DNA from: Rhodobacterales bacterium
GTDB taxonomy: Bacteria > Pseudomonadota > Alphaproteobacteria > Rhodobacterales > Rhodobacteraceae
DNA: 64,000 nt
Direction: 5' to 3'
Assembly: GCA_025362795.1 (NCBI GenBank)
Contig: JANYFE010000014.1
Location: 62,001-126,000, forward strand
A program made the position numbers and the translations under genes. Position 1 is the stretch's first letter, and every line of letters starts with the position of its first letter. Positions 16,191-25,744 of this stretch are shown here, piece by piece. The notes beneath the pieces are model-generated. The model was not told the DNA's origin. It did no database searches and saw only the letters and a list, made by a program, of their open reading frames with translations.

Positions 16191-16458
16191 TCGCTTTCCT
16201 TTCGTCCAGGCCTTCAGGCCCGAAGGTGGACACTATCTTCAGCAAAGTCCAGCCACCCGCCGCAAGCCGGGGCGCCAACTCTGCGTGAGCAGACTTGGGT
16301 TTGCCACACGCGCCGTCGCTGATCTGGCTGACGCCATAGGCCAGTTGCAATGGATTATCCTGCTTGGCCTTGTAATCGGCATAGCAGTCCGCCGATGCCG
16401 GCACCGCCAGCATCAGGGTCAACAGCGGGATCAGCAAAACCCGCAAGACAAAGCGCAT
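16162..16458 (-). CDS. Small exported protein of unknown function
   Basis: This 98-residue protein has a clear signal peptide (MRFVLRVLLIPLLTLMLAVP, cut near A-S-A-D). The mature part starts D-C-Y-A-D-Y-K-A-K-Q-D-N-P-L-Q-L-A-Y-G-V and has a second Cys in D-G-A-C-G, so a disulfide is likely. No family is recognised. Its 3' end overlaps the start of the membrane winged-helix gene by 29 nt, which implies co-expression and may mean a periplasmic partner or signal input for that regulator (inference). Confidence 0.75.
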   Translation of the reverse strand: MRFVLRVLLIPLLTLMLAVPASADCYADYKAKQDNPLQLAYGVSQISDGACGKPKSAHAELAPRLAAGGWTLLKIVSTFGPEGLDERKASAGEYFLRY

Positions 16459-16668
16459 CTGGGCAAGGCCCATTTGGGTACACTCCTATCGTGTCGCATT
16501 ACCTTGGGCAAACAGCGGCTGCTATTCAATATCCGACCGTCCGTTCTGCCGCCTTCCTGCCATGTTATCGCCTAACAGCCGCCCGATATTGCCTGTCTTC
16601 TGCTGACAAGGGCTGATGGGGGCATCACCTAGGGCGCAACATTCGCGCCGCAGCTGCAAGAGGTCACG

Positions 16669-16995
16669 ATGTCCCGCTCATCCCTGTTCAAAGACGCGCT
16701 CAGCGATCTTGGCGAAGATATTGCCTTCCATGCCGGCAACCTGCTGCATCGCGCCTTCGATGGTCTGTGCCTTCTGGCGCTGGGCCTGCTCATTTATGTC
16801 ACAGGCATCGATCCCGCCAATGCCGGGCTGCACAGCCGGCCGCTGTTTGGCGTGCAGGCCAGCATCGCAGGCTCGGTCGGCGTTGCGATCAATGCCAGCC
16901 ATGCGCCGTCGTCCTGCGGCCTGACCAACGACCTGTTGCCCTCGACCCACCGCAGTTGCACCCACGCCTTGATGCTGGACCCTGCCGAGATCTGA
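16669..16995 (+). CDS. Hypothetical small protein, possibly with one membrane segment
   Basis: This 108-residue ORF has an AAGAGG ribosome-binding site 5 nt upstream and one hydrophobic stretch (L-C-L-L-A-L-G-L-L-I-Y-V-T, about 33-45). No family was recognised. The last 35 residues look compositionally unlike a folded protein, so the reading frame could be real only in part or be spurious. It is the only plausible gene between 16459 and 17160. Confidence 0.35.
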   Translation: MSRSSLFKDALSDLGEDIAFHAGNLLHRAFDGLCLLALGLLIYVTGIDPANAGLHSRPLFGVQASIAGSVGVAINASHAPSSCGLTNDLLPSTHRSCTHALMLDPAEI

Positions 16996-17079
16996 CTTTG
17001 CAACAGTGCAATTCGAACCGCCGGGCGTAGCTATGCGCACAGCCCAGCCTGGGGGAGGAGGACGAGCAGCCTACTCCCC

Positions 17080-17130
17080 CTCCTTTCCGATTGGCCCTCC
17101 TTTCCGCTTGGCCCTACTTTCCGCTTGGCC
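17080..17130 (+). repeat. Three tandem 17-bp repeats in the rnhB leader
   Basis: The unit CTCCTTTCCGCTTGGCC occurs three times head to tail (17080-17096, 17097-17113, 17114-17130), with single-base changes (A for C in the first, A for C in the third). It ends 30 nt before the proposed rnhB start. Copy number could vary by slippage. Confidence 0.9.
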
Positions 17131-17159
17131 CGAACGCGCCGATGCGCTTTGCTGACCCG

Positions 17160-17784
17160 ATGGATATCCCCGACTACAGCTTTGAAATCGCCGCCCAAGC
17201 ACGCGGTCTGGTCCGAATCGCGGGCATTGACGAGGTTGGTCGTGGCCCCCTCGCCGGGCCGGTCACTGCCTGCGCCGTGATCCTTGACCCCGCGAACATT
17301 CCCCCCGGCCTGCGCGACAGCAAGCAACTCACTGCCGCCCGGCGCGAAATCCTCGCCGCCCAGATCATCGCCTGCGCCCTGGTGTCCATCGCGCATGCCA
17401 CGGTCGAGGAAATCGACCGTCTGAACATCCTGCAGGCCAGCCTTCTGGCAATGGAGCGCGCCGCTGAAGGCCTCGCTTCCGATCACCACCTGATTGACGG
17501 CAACCGGATTCCTGCCGGGTTACAGGGCCGCGCCACCTGCATCGTCAAAGGGGACGCCCGTTGCCTGTCGATCGCCGCCGCCTCGATCGTGGCAAAAGTG
17601 ACACGCGACCGGATCATGGTGGATTTGGCGCAACAGCATCCCGGTTACGGCTGGGAACGCAACGCCGGTTATCCCGCCCCGGCCCATCTTGCCGCCCTGC
17701 AAAAACTAGGTGTCACCCCTTGGCATAGGCGTTCGTTCCGGCCCGTCCACAACATCTTGTATCAAGATAAATCTCTAAGTGCTT

Positions 17785-17786
<2 letters not shown>
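17160..17786 (+). CDS. rnhB: Ribonuclease HII
   Basis: This 208-residue enzyme removes RNA from RNA-DNA hybrids and nicks at single ribonucleotides in DNA. The acidic active site is seen in [15 protein letters not shown] (Asp-Glu), D-S-K-Q-L and [31 protein letters not shown] and the W-H-R-R-S-F-x-P-V tail are also typical. The start at 17160 (MDIPDYSFE) gives the normal family length; 17142 is a possible alternative. Earlier codons run through the 17-bp tandem repeats and look non-coding. ccrM follows 87 nt after the stop. Confidence 0.95.
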
Positions 17787-18998
<1,212 letters not shown>

Positions 18999-19044
18999 AC
19001 CCGCCACACCAGACGCCTGCCTTGCGGTCCGCCTGCAAGGTCAC

Positions 19045-19081
19045 TGCCCCGCCATGCCCTGTGCTGGCGGGGCATTTTTTG
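19045..19081 (+). terminator. Strong intrinsic terminator after ccrM
   Basis: TGCCCCGCC (19045-19053) pairs perfectly with GGCGGGGCA (19066-19074), followed directly by six T residues (19075-19080). This is the clearest classical terminator on the plus strand in the window. Confidence 0.93.
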
Positions 19082-19145
19082 GCTTGACGCCTCGCACCGG
19101 GCCGCCGTGAATGTGGCAGACCCGCCCGACACCGGAGCCTGCGAT

Positions 19146-19619
19146 ATGCGCTATCCACTCGTTCTGCGCCTGATTCACTGGTTCACCGCGCTGATGTTCA
19201 TCCCGCAGCTGGCAGGCGGCTGGTTCTGGCTGCGCACCATGGCCAACACCGACCCGCTGAAACTGGACGCGCTGATGTATCACATGGCGGTCGGTGTCGG
19301 CCTTGTCGCGCTGACCTCCATTCGGCTGGTCCTGCGGCTGCGCTTGCACCGCCCCGAAACCAGCGGCCTTGCGCTGTGGGTCCACCGCGCGTTTTACGCC
19401 AGCATCTTCCTGATGCCGGTCTCGGGCTTTACGATGGTTTTCGCCGCCCGCCTCAACGACATCGTCTTTGCCCGCACCGGCGCTCCGCTGCCCGCCGACC
19501 TGTCCTCGATCCCCGGCCATTTCTGGCATGGGGCGACCGCCCTTGCCCTGACCGTGCTGATCGCCCTGCACATCGCTGGCGCCTTCAAGGACCGCCAGAC
19601 GATCAAGCGGATGATCTAG
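19146..19619 (+). CDS. Cytochrome b561 family membrane protein
   Basis: This 157-residue protein has four transmembrane helices and histidines at cytochrome b561 positions: R-L-I-H-W-F-T-A in helix 1, M-Y-H-M-A-V-G in helix 2, F-W-H-G-A-T-A-L-A in helix 3 and A-L-H-I-A-G-A in helix 4. Such proteins bind two b haems and pass electrons from quinol, in E. coli CybB to superoxide. The start at 19146 (MRYPLVLRLIHWF) is chosen since the upstream 13 codons are hydrophilic and unlike the family. Its stop codon overlaps the convergent alkB stop in a CTAG palindrome. Confidence 0.9.
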   Translation: MRYPLVLRLIHWFTALMFIPQLAGGWFWLRTMANTDPLKLDALMYHMAVGVGLVALTSIRLVLRLRLHRPETSGLALWVHRAFYASIFLMPVSGFTMVFAARLNDIVFARTGAPLPADLSSIPGHFWHGATALALTVLIALHIAGAFKDRQTIKRMI

Positions 19620-20764
19620 GGCGCCCCCTTCGGCCATGGGTTCTGCCCCTTGTTGTAGGGCAGCCAATCCGTCACCTCGGGGTAAAACTGCGCCCGCCAC
19701 GCCCTGACCCTCGGGTTCATCACCCGCCGCCACAGGTTTGGCATCAACGCCAGCGTCGTCATCACCGGATAGCCGTAAGGCAGCTGCGGCGCGTCCTCGG
19801 CGGCATAATTCTGCAACAAGGGATAGCGCCGGTCCGGTTTGTAGTGATGGTCGGAATGGCGCTGCAAATTGATCAGCAGCCAGTTTGACGCCTTGTGCGC
19901 CGCGTTCCACGAATGGCGCGGCAACACATGCTCGTACTTGCCTTCCCCCAGATAGCGCCGGGTCAGGCCGTAATGTTCGATATAGTTCACCAGTTCCAGT
20001 TGCCAGACCGCGACAAAGGCCTGGAACACGAACAAGACAAGCCCCTCGACCCCGCCCAGCCAGAATGCCAGCAGCAGAAAGCCTGCCTGCAAAAGGCAAT
20101 AGCGCAGGAATGGATTGTCCCGCGAAAATGGCCCTTTCCCTTTCCGCGCCAGCATCGCCGCCTCGGCGTTCCAGGCCGACACCGGACATTCCCGCAACAG
20201 CCGAAAAAAGAACCGGTGAAACCCCTCGCCATAGCGCGCCGTGACGGCGTCGCGCGGGGTGGCCACATACAGATGATGCACCCGCAAATGTTCGCTGCGG
20301 AAATGGCTGTACAGCACGCTCGCCAGCAACAAATCCGCCAGTCCGCGTTCCAACGGGTCTTTCTGATGCATCAACTCATGGGCATAGACGATGCCGATGG
20401 TGCCCGACATGATGCCCATGCCAAAGAACAGCACCACCTTTTCCAGCAGGTCCAGATTGCCCGCACGCGGTACATACCACAGCATCGCGACCAGAATGAC
20501 GAACTGCACCGGACCCCAGATCAGCGTGATCATCCGATACCAGAACAAATCCTCCTCCGGCGTCTCGGGGTCCGCGTCGTCGGCGTTCAACCCCAGCAGC
20601 GCATCCAGCAACGCATACAGGCCCCAAGTGTAAAGCGGCATCAGCAGCACGAACCAGCCACCCCAGGTCACCGCCAGCAGGGCCGCCGGCACCGTGCCAA
20701 GTGAAAGCCAGAACGGCAGGGCATTCTTCAGGCGGGCCAGTTCGTCGGATGCTATGACAGTCAT
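19616..20764 (-). CDS. alkB: Alkane 1-monooxygenase (AlkB family, membrane di-iron hydroxylase)
   Basis: This 382-residue integral membrane enzyme hydroxylates the terminal carbon of medium-chain alkanes using O2 and electrons from rubredoxin. The eight-histidine di-iron site is seen in A-H-E-L-M-H-Q-K, H-L-R-V-H-H-L-Y, N-Y-I-E-H-Y-G-L and L-Q-R-H-S-D-H-H-Y-K-P, the standard AlkB motifs. Several hydrophobic helices lie in residues 15-130 and 215-260. No rubredoxin or rubredoxin reductase gene is adjacent, so electrons must come from unlinked partners. Fatty acid desaturase-like alternatives are less likely because of the N-Y-I-E-H-Y-G-L motif. Confidence 0.93.
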   Translation of the reverse strand: MTVIASDELARLKNALPFWLSLGTVPAALLAVTWGGWFVLLMPLYTWGLYALLDALLGLNADDADPETPEEDLFWYRMITLIWGPVQFVILVAMLWYVPRAGNLDLLEKVVLFFGMGIMSGTIGIVYAHELMHQKDPLERGLADLLLASVLYSHFRSEHLRVHHLYVATPRDAVTARYGEGFHRFFFRLLRECPVSAWNAEAAMLARKGKGPFSRDNPFLRYCLLQAGFLLLAFWLGGVEGLVLFVFQAFVAVWQLELVNYIEHYGLTRRYLGEGKYEHVLPRHSWNAAHKASNWLLINLQRHSDHHYKPDRRYPLLQNYAAEDAPQLPYGYPVMTTLALMPNLWRRVMNPRVRAWRAQFYPEVTDWLPYNKGQNPWPKGAP

Positions 20765-20809
20765 AAAGTCCTCTACATACTCATCAGTCTAACGCAGAAC
20801 GATCCCCGC

Positions 20810-21853
20810 TCAACCCGCGCTGGCTGACGTCGCCAGATCATGCGCCTTTCGCATAAGCGTAGGCAAATCCTGCGGCGAAAATGCGTTGCTGCCAAGGAAT
20901 TCGCCGCGTGACGCAACGGTATTTCCCGCAACCCCCGCCACCATCACCGCCAGATCAAGGTGGAAATGCGTGAACGTATGCCGCACCACACCTGCCGCCC
21001 GCCACGCGGCCCGCACCGGCGCCTGCGCATCCGACCCGTCCCATCCGCTGCCCGGAAAACCCAGCGTGCCCCCCAGCAGCCCGCGCCCGGCGCGCCGCTC
21101 CAACAACACCGCACCATCGGTGCGCCAGACGACCCAGACCATGCCGCAGCGCAGCGGCTTGACCGGCTTGGCGACCTTGCGCGGCAAGTCACCCTGCACC
21201 CCCGCCGCCCGCGCCTGACAGCCCGCCAGCCACGGGCAAACCCCACAGGCGGGCGACCGGGGCGTGCAAATCGTCGCGCCCAGATCCATCACCGCCTGCG
21301 CATAATCCCCCGGTCTGTCGCGCGGCGTCAGATCTTGCGCCAAACGCGCCAGCTCCGGCTTGGCCATCGGCAAGGGAGTCTCGACCTTGAACACCCGCGC
21401 CATCACCCGCTCGACATTGCCATCGACCACCACCGCAGGCAGATCAAACGCAATCGCGGCCACCGCCCCCGCCGTATAAGGCCCGATCCCCGGCAACGCC
21501 CTCAGCACCGCCAGATCCGCCGGAAAAACCCCGCCGTGCCGCGCCACAACCACCCGCGCACAAGCGAGTAGATTGCGGGCGCGGGCGTAATAGCCAAGCC
21601 CCGCCCATTCCGCCATCACCGCCGAATCCTCGGCCGCCGCCAAGTCTGTGACCGTCGGCCACCGCGCCACGAACCGCTGATAATACGCCCTGACCGCCGC
21701 AACCGTGGTCTGCTGCAACATCACCTCCGACAGCCACACCCGGTACGGATCGGGCCGCCCGGTGGCCAAAGGCCCGATCCGCCACGGCATTTCCCGCGCA
21801 TGCCGGTCATACCAGTCCAGCAAAGCGGTCGCGGTCACGGCTGCGTCACGCAA
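20810..21853 (-). CDS. mutY: A/G-specific adenine glycosylase MutY
   Basis: This 347-residue base-excision enzyme removes adenine paired with 8-oxoguanine. The catalytic helix has E-V-M-L-Q-Q-T-T-V (Glu). The helix-hairpin-helix is L-P-G-I-G-P-Y-T-A-G-A, and the catalytic Asp is in V-V-D-G-N-V-E-R-V. The [4Fe-4S] cysteines are spaced C-x6-C-x2-C-x5-C (C-T-P-R-S-P-A-C-G-V-C-P-W-L-A-G-C). The C-terminal third is the NUDIX-like domain that reads the 8-oxoG strand. It is divergent from the DUF721-DsbA-like operon. Confidence 0.97.
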   Translation of the reverse strand: MRDAAVTATALLDWYDRHAREMPWRIGPLATGRPDPYRVWLSEVMLQQTTVAAVRAYYQRFVARWPTVTDLAAAEDSAVMAEWAGLGYYARARNLLACARVVVARHGGVFPADLAVLRALPGIGPYTAGAVAAIAFDLPAVVVDGNVERVMARVFKVETPLPMAKPELARLAQDLTPRDRPGDYAQAVMDLGATICTPRSPACGVCPWLAGCQARAAGVQGDLPRKVAKPVKPLRCGMVWVVWRTDGAVLLERRAGRGLLGGTLGFPGSGWDGSDAQAPVRAAWRAAGVVRHTFTHFHLDLAVMVAGVAGNTVASRGEFLGSNAFSPQDLPTLMRKAHDLATSASAG

Positions 21854-21936
21854 TCTTTATTCCCCTTGCCCCGTCAAACCTCTGGCAGCAGACCCGCGGC
21901 ACCGACTACATTAGCACCAGATCACAGCAGGACCAG

Positions 21937-22485
21937 ATGGCCCGAAGCCCGCAACAGCCGCCCCGCGACCCTGAACGCCGCCTGCGCGGCTTTGAAGCCG
22001 CGTCCGGCCTGTTGCAAACCCGCATCCGGGCGGCGGGCGAAAAGCGCGGCTTTGCCGCCACCCGCCTTCTGACTCAATGGGCCGAGATTGCCGGCGCGGC
22101 GACGGCCGCCGTCACCCGCCCCGTCAAGATCGGCTATGGCCGCGAAGGCATGGGCGCGACGCTTACCCTGCTTGTGGCCCCCGCCCATGCGCCCATGGTG
22201 CAAATGGACCTGCCCCGGCTCAAGGATCGGGTGAATGCCGTTTACGGCTATGCTGCCATCGCGCGCATTTCGCTGACCCAGACCGCCAGCACCGGCTTTG
22301 CCGAAGGTCAGGCCCAGTTCAGCCCCGCCACCGTGAAACCGGCAGCCCCGCCCGACCCCGCCATTCAGGCCACCGCCGCAGAAGTTGCCGCCCCGGTCCA
22401 CGACACCGACTTGCGCGCCGCCCTTGAAGCTTTGGGGCAAAACATCTTAACTCGCCGCAAGGCTACAGAAGGCAAACCAACATGA
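21937..22485 (+). CDS. DUF721 (DciA-like) domain protein
   Basis: This 182-residue protein has an N-terminal DUF721 domain (about residues 17-120: L-L-T-Q-W-A-E-I-A-G ... P-V-K-I ... L-T-L-L-V-A-P-A-H-A-P-M-V-Q-M ... V-N-A-V-Y-G-Y). The C-terminal part is a variable, Ala/Pro-rich region. DUF721 includes DciA, the ancestral loader or operator of the replicative helicase DnaB, so a link to replication is plausible but not proven for this protein. It overlaps the DsbA-like gene by ATGA and is divergent from mutY. Confidence 0.85.
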   Translation: MARSPQQPPRDPERRLRGFEAASGLLQTRIRAAGEKRGFAATRLLTQWAEIAGAATAAVTRPVKIGYGREGMGATLTLLVAPAHAPMVQMDLPRLKDRVNAVYGYAAIARISLTQTASTGFAEGQAQFSPATVKPAAPPDPAIQATAAEVAAPVHDTDLRAALEALGQNILTRRKATEGKPT

Positions 22486-23147
22486 CCCTGACCCGCCGCA
22501 GCTTGCTGCTGATCTCCGCCGCGTATGCCGCCTTGGCCGCAACCGGTGCCTGGGCCGACACCACCGCGCCGACAACCGCCGCCACAGCCGTCCCGCCGGT
22601 GATTGAAGACTTTGGCATCGGTGACAAGGCCGCCAAGATCGTGATCGACGAATACCTGTCCTTCACCTGCCCGCATTGCGAGCATTTCCACACCGAGATC
22701 TATCCCAAGCTCAAGGCCGATTACATCGACACCGGCAAGGTCCGGCTGGTCTATCACGAGGTGTATTTCGACCAGTATGGTCTTTTGGGGGCAATGGCCG
22801 CGCGCTGCGGGGGCGAACTGCGCTATATGGGCATTACCGACATGCTGTATGACAAACAGCGCGAATGGGCCGGCACCGATGACATCAGCGCGGTGGCCAC
22901 AGAGTTGAAAAAGTTCGGCCGCACTGCGGGCATGACCGATGATCAGGTCGATGTCTGCCTCAAGGATCAAACCGTGGCAGAAGCGCTGGTCAAGCATTAT
23001 CAGGACACGATCGCCGCCGACTTCCCCAATGACAGCTTTACCGGCACGCCGTCGTTCCGGGTCAATGGCATCGTCAACAAGGACATTTCCGCCAACATGG
23101 CCTATGCGGATCTGCAAAAGATCCTCGACGCCGAACTGGCCAGGTGA
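22482..23147 (+). CDS. DsbA-family thiol:disulfide oxidoreductase, exported
   Basis: This 221-residue protein has a Tat/Sec-like signal (M-T-L-T-R-R-S-L-L-L-I-S-A-A) and a thioredoxin fold with active-site C-P-H-C (F-T-C-P-H-C-E-H-F, about residues 63-66) and the cis-proline segment T-G-T-P-S-F. This places it with DsbA-type or DsbA/DsbG-like periplasmic oxidoreductases. The additional Cys residues in A-A-R-C and D-V-C-L suggest a second disulfide. It lies between a DUF721 gene and a CoA-transferase gene, overlapping each by 4 nt. Confidence 0.92.
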   Translation: MTLTRRSLLLISAAYAALAATGAWADTTAPTTAATAVPPVIEDFGIGDKAAKIVIDEYLSFTCPHCEHFHTEIYPKLKADYIDTGKVRLVYHEVYFDQYGLLGAMAARCGGELRYMGITDMLYDKQREWAGTDDISAVATELKKFGRTAGMTDDQVDVCLKDQTVAEALVKHYQDTIAADFPNDSFTGTPSFRVNGIVNKDISANMAYADLQKILDAELAR

Positions 23148-24253
23148 CACCGCTTGACGGCATAAAAGTCGTCGAACTGGCGCGGATTCTGGCCGGCCCC
23201 TGGGCTGGCCAGACCCTTGCTGACCTTGGCGCCGATGTGATCAAGGTCGAGGCACCCGAGGGTGATGATACCCGCCGCTGGGGTCCGCCGTTCATTGAAC
23301 GGGATGCCGACACCACCGCCGCCTATTTCTATGCCACCAACCGTGGCAAACGCTCTGTCACCTGCGATTTCCGCACGCCCGAGGGGCAGGCGCAGGTCCG
23401 CGCCCTGGTTGCGGATGCCGATGTGCTGATCGAGAATTTCAAGGTCGGCGGCCTTGCCAAATACGGCCTCGACTACGCTTCCTTGCGCGCCGTGAACCCA
23501 AAACTGATCTACTGTTCGATCACCGGCTTCGGCCAGACCGGCCCCTATGCCCACCGCGCCGGGTACGATTTCATCATTCAGGGCATGGCTGGCCTGATGT
23601 CTGTCACCGGCGAACCGGACGGGCAGCCGCAAAAGGTCGGCGTCGCCGTCACCGACATCTTTACCGGGGTTTACGCCGCCACCGCCATCCTCGCCGCCCT
23701 TGTGCTGCGCGGCCGCACCGGCGAAGGCCAACACATCGACATGGCCCTGATGGACGTGGCAACCAGCGTTATGGCCAATCAGGCGATGAACTACCTCGCT
23801 ACTGGCACTGCTCCGGGCAGAATGGGCAACGCCCACCCCAACCTCGCGCCTTATGCCGTATTCGACTGCGCCGATGGCTGGATCATCCTCGCCACCGGCA
23901 ATGACGCCCAATACCGCCGCCTGTGCACCGTGCTGAACTTGCCCGACATGGCCATTGACGCCGACTACGCCACCAACGCCACCCGCATCGCCCACCGCAC
24001 CGAAATGACCCGCCGCCTGACCGAGGCAACGCTGCGCTGGACCAAAACCGACCTTCTTGCTGCCTGCGAAGCCCAGGGTGTTCCGGCTGGCCCGATCAAC
24101 GACCTCGCCGAGGTCTTTGCCGACCCGCAGGTCATCGCCCGCCAGATGCAGATCGCCCCCGGTGGTGTGCCCGGCGTCCGCAGCCCGATGACGTTCTCTG
24201 GCGCAGAATTGTCATTGGACAGAACGGCCCCCAAACTCGGGCAGGACGATTGA
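23144..24253 (+). CDS. CaiB/BaiF-family (class III) CoA-transferase
   Basis: This 369-residue protein starts with GTG overlapping the previous stop (GTGA). It opens T-P-L-D-G-I-K-V-V-E-L-A-R-I-L-A-G-P-W-A-G-Q-T-L-A-D-L-G-A-D-V, the classic family N-terminus. It has the G-F-G-Q-T-G-P-Y-A segment and the catalytic Asp in I-D-M-A-L-M-D-V. Class III enzymes transfer CoA between carboxylic acids (formyl-, succinyl-, carnitine-type), and the substrate cannot be told from sequence. Its presence behind a DsbA-like gene is probably operon chance rather than a functional link. Confidence 0.92.
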   Translation: MTPLDGIKVVELARILAGPWAGQTLADLGADVIKVEAPEGDDTRRWGPPFIERDADTTAAYFYATNRGKRSVTCDFRTPEGQAQVRALVADADVLIENFKVGGLAKYGLDYASLRAVNPKLIYCSITGFGQTGPYAHRAGYDFIIQGMAGLMSVTGEPDGQPQKVGVAVTDIFTGVYAATAILAALVLRGRTGEGQHIDMALMDVATSVMANQAMNYLATGTAPGRMGNAHPNLAPYAVFDCADGWIILATGNDAQYRRLCTVLNLPDMAIDADYATNATRIAHRTEMTRRLTEATLRWTKTDLLAACEAQGVPAGPINDLAEVFADPQVIARQMQIAPGGVPGVRSPMTFSGAELSLDRTAPKLGQDD

Positions 24254-24339
24254 CTTTTGCTTGCCAATTGCAGCTTTAAAAATACTGCCGCCGAAGGCAA
24301 TGGATTCCACAAAAACCAGCCCCGCCAGAAAAACACCCA

Positions 24340-24381
24340 ATTTCCTTCGAAGGAAATCGCAAATCTTTTTGAAAAGATTTG
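24340..24381. repeat. Bipartite palindromic repeat, copy 1
   Basis: An 18-nt perfect palindrome (ATTTCCTTCGAAGGAAAT, 24340-24357) is followed by a 22-nt near-perfect palindrome (24360-24381, CAAATCTTTT...AAAAGATTTG). The same two-part design recurs at 46667-46710. It lies between the convergent CoA-transferase and AlkX-like genes. Confidence 0.88.
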
Positions 24382-24386
24382 GCTGC

Positions 24387-25598
24387 CTACCCCAAAGTCT
24401 CCCTTAACCACCCGCCCAGAAACTCCACCCGGTCGCACCCGGCAAACCGCGCCAGCCGTTCCAGTTCCGCCTCCAGCCGCTGCATCCGCCCGGCGCCCAG
24501 CCGCAGGCCAGCCTCCGGCCAGAACCCCTTGATCCGCAGCACCGACGCCTCCTTGAACGCCTTCACATCAATCCGACCGATCAATCGGTCGCCTTCCAGA
24601 ACTGGAAACACGTAATACCCGTATTTCCGCTTCGGCTCCGGCACGAACACCTCGATCCGGTAGTAAAATCCGAACAGAAACTCCGCCCGGTCACGGTCGC
24701 GCAGCGCCGGATCAAACGGCGACAAGATCCGCAGCCGACCCACCGCCTCTGGTGCCGTGTCCGCCGCCGCCAACACGTCAGGCCGCGCAAAGAACCGCTT
24801 CACGCCGCCCGCGGCCCCTTCAACCTCGACCTCGATCACCTCACCCCGCGCCAATGCCGCCTTGGCCCAGGCCTTCGCCTCCACCGGGGTCACCAGCGCC
24901 CAATAGGCCCTAAGCTCCGACGCATCGGCAAACCCCAACCGGTCCAGCGCCGCATTGCAGGCCCAGTCGATCACCTCTGCCGTATGCGGCACCCGTTCCC
25001 GGTGGACCTGCGGGATGACCCGTTCGGCAAGATCATAGACCTTTTGGAACCCGTCCCGCCGCGTCACTGCCAGCTTGCCGGTGTGCCACAGCCATTCCAG
25101 CGCCGTCTTGGATGGGTTCCAGTCCCACCAGCCGCCCGACCCCCGCGCCTCGCCCTCGCCCACATCCGAGGTCGTCACCGGCCCTTCCGCCGCAATCCGC
25201 GCCAGCAAGGTCTCGAACTGCGGCTCATAGCCACCGCGAAACCAGTTGCCCCAGTTCTTCCGCATCCGTTCTTCGCGGCGCGGAAAGTTGTGCTGCCAGT
25301 AGTGGTGCAGACGGATCGGCAGGATTGACGCATCATGCGTCCAATGCTCCCACACTGCCCGGTCCTTCTCGTGCAGCCGCTTCAGATCCTCGGGACGGTA
25401 ACTTTGCCTGCGGCTCCACAGGATCATGTGATGGGCCCGCTCCACCGTGTTGATGCTGTCCAGTTGCACAAACCCGATACGGTCGATCAGCGCGGCCAGA
25501 TCCTGCCCCCGGGCCGGACCGACCGGCGGCTCGGCCAAAGCATGGCGGTCGAGAAACAGACGGCGGGCGGCAGCGTTGCCAAGGCGAGGAATGCTCAT
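24387..25598 (-). CDS. AlkX/YcaQ-like winged-helix DNA glycosylase (HTH_42 family)
   Basis: This 403-residue protein belongs to the YcaQ family of HTH_42 proteins, in which E. coli YcaQ (AlkX) unhooks DNA interstrand crosslinks. The segment I-G-F-V-Q-L-D-S-I-N-T-V-E-R-A-H-H carries the Q-x-D catalytic pair of that group. The W-E-H-W-T-H-D-A-S-I-L-P region and the C-terminal R-I-L-S-P-F-D-P, G-Y-Y-V-F-P-V-L-E-G-D-R-L-I-G-R-I-D motifs are also family features. The activity is inferred from the family. It stands alone, convergent with the CoA-transferase gene across the palindromic repeat. Confidence 0.85.
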   Translation of the reverse strand: MSIPRLGNAAARRLFLDRHALAEPPVGPARGQDLAALIDRIGFVQLDSINTVERAHHMILWSRRQSYRPEDLKRLHEKDRAVWEHWTHDASILPIRLHHYWQHNFPRREERMRKNWGNWFRGGYEPQFETLLARIAAEGPVTTSDVGEGEARGSGGWWDWNPSKTALEWLWHTGKLAVTRRDGFQKVYDLAERVIPQVHRERVPHTAEVIDWACNAALDRLGFADASELRAYWALVTPVEAKAWAKAALARGEVIEVEVEGAAGGVKRFFARPDVLAAADTAPEAVGRLRILSPFDPALRDRDRAEFLFGFYYRIEVFVPEPKRKYGYYVFPVLEGDRLIGRIDVKAFKEASVLRIKGFWPEAGLRLGAGRMQRLEAELERLARFAGCDRVEFLGGWLRETLG

Positions 25599-25744
25599 GT
25601 GCCAGCGGTAGCAGGCCCAATCGGGCGGTCAACTGCCTATAGCGGCGGCATTGTGCAACATTTTGAAAGATAGCGACCAAAATCGTGACCGCCCACATTG
25701 CTTTCCCGGCTTGCACCACCGCGCTTCGCCCTTAGTTTGGACCC

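Noticed and set aside
16678-17040. Minus-strand 120-residue ORF opposite the hypothetical gene
   Set aside because: No ribosome-binding site or family similarity; composition is typical of an antisense shadow in GC-rich DNA.
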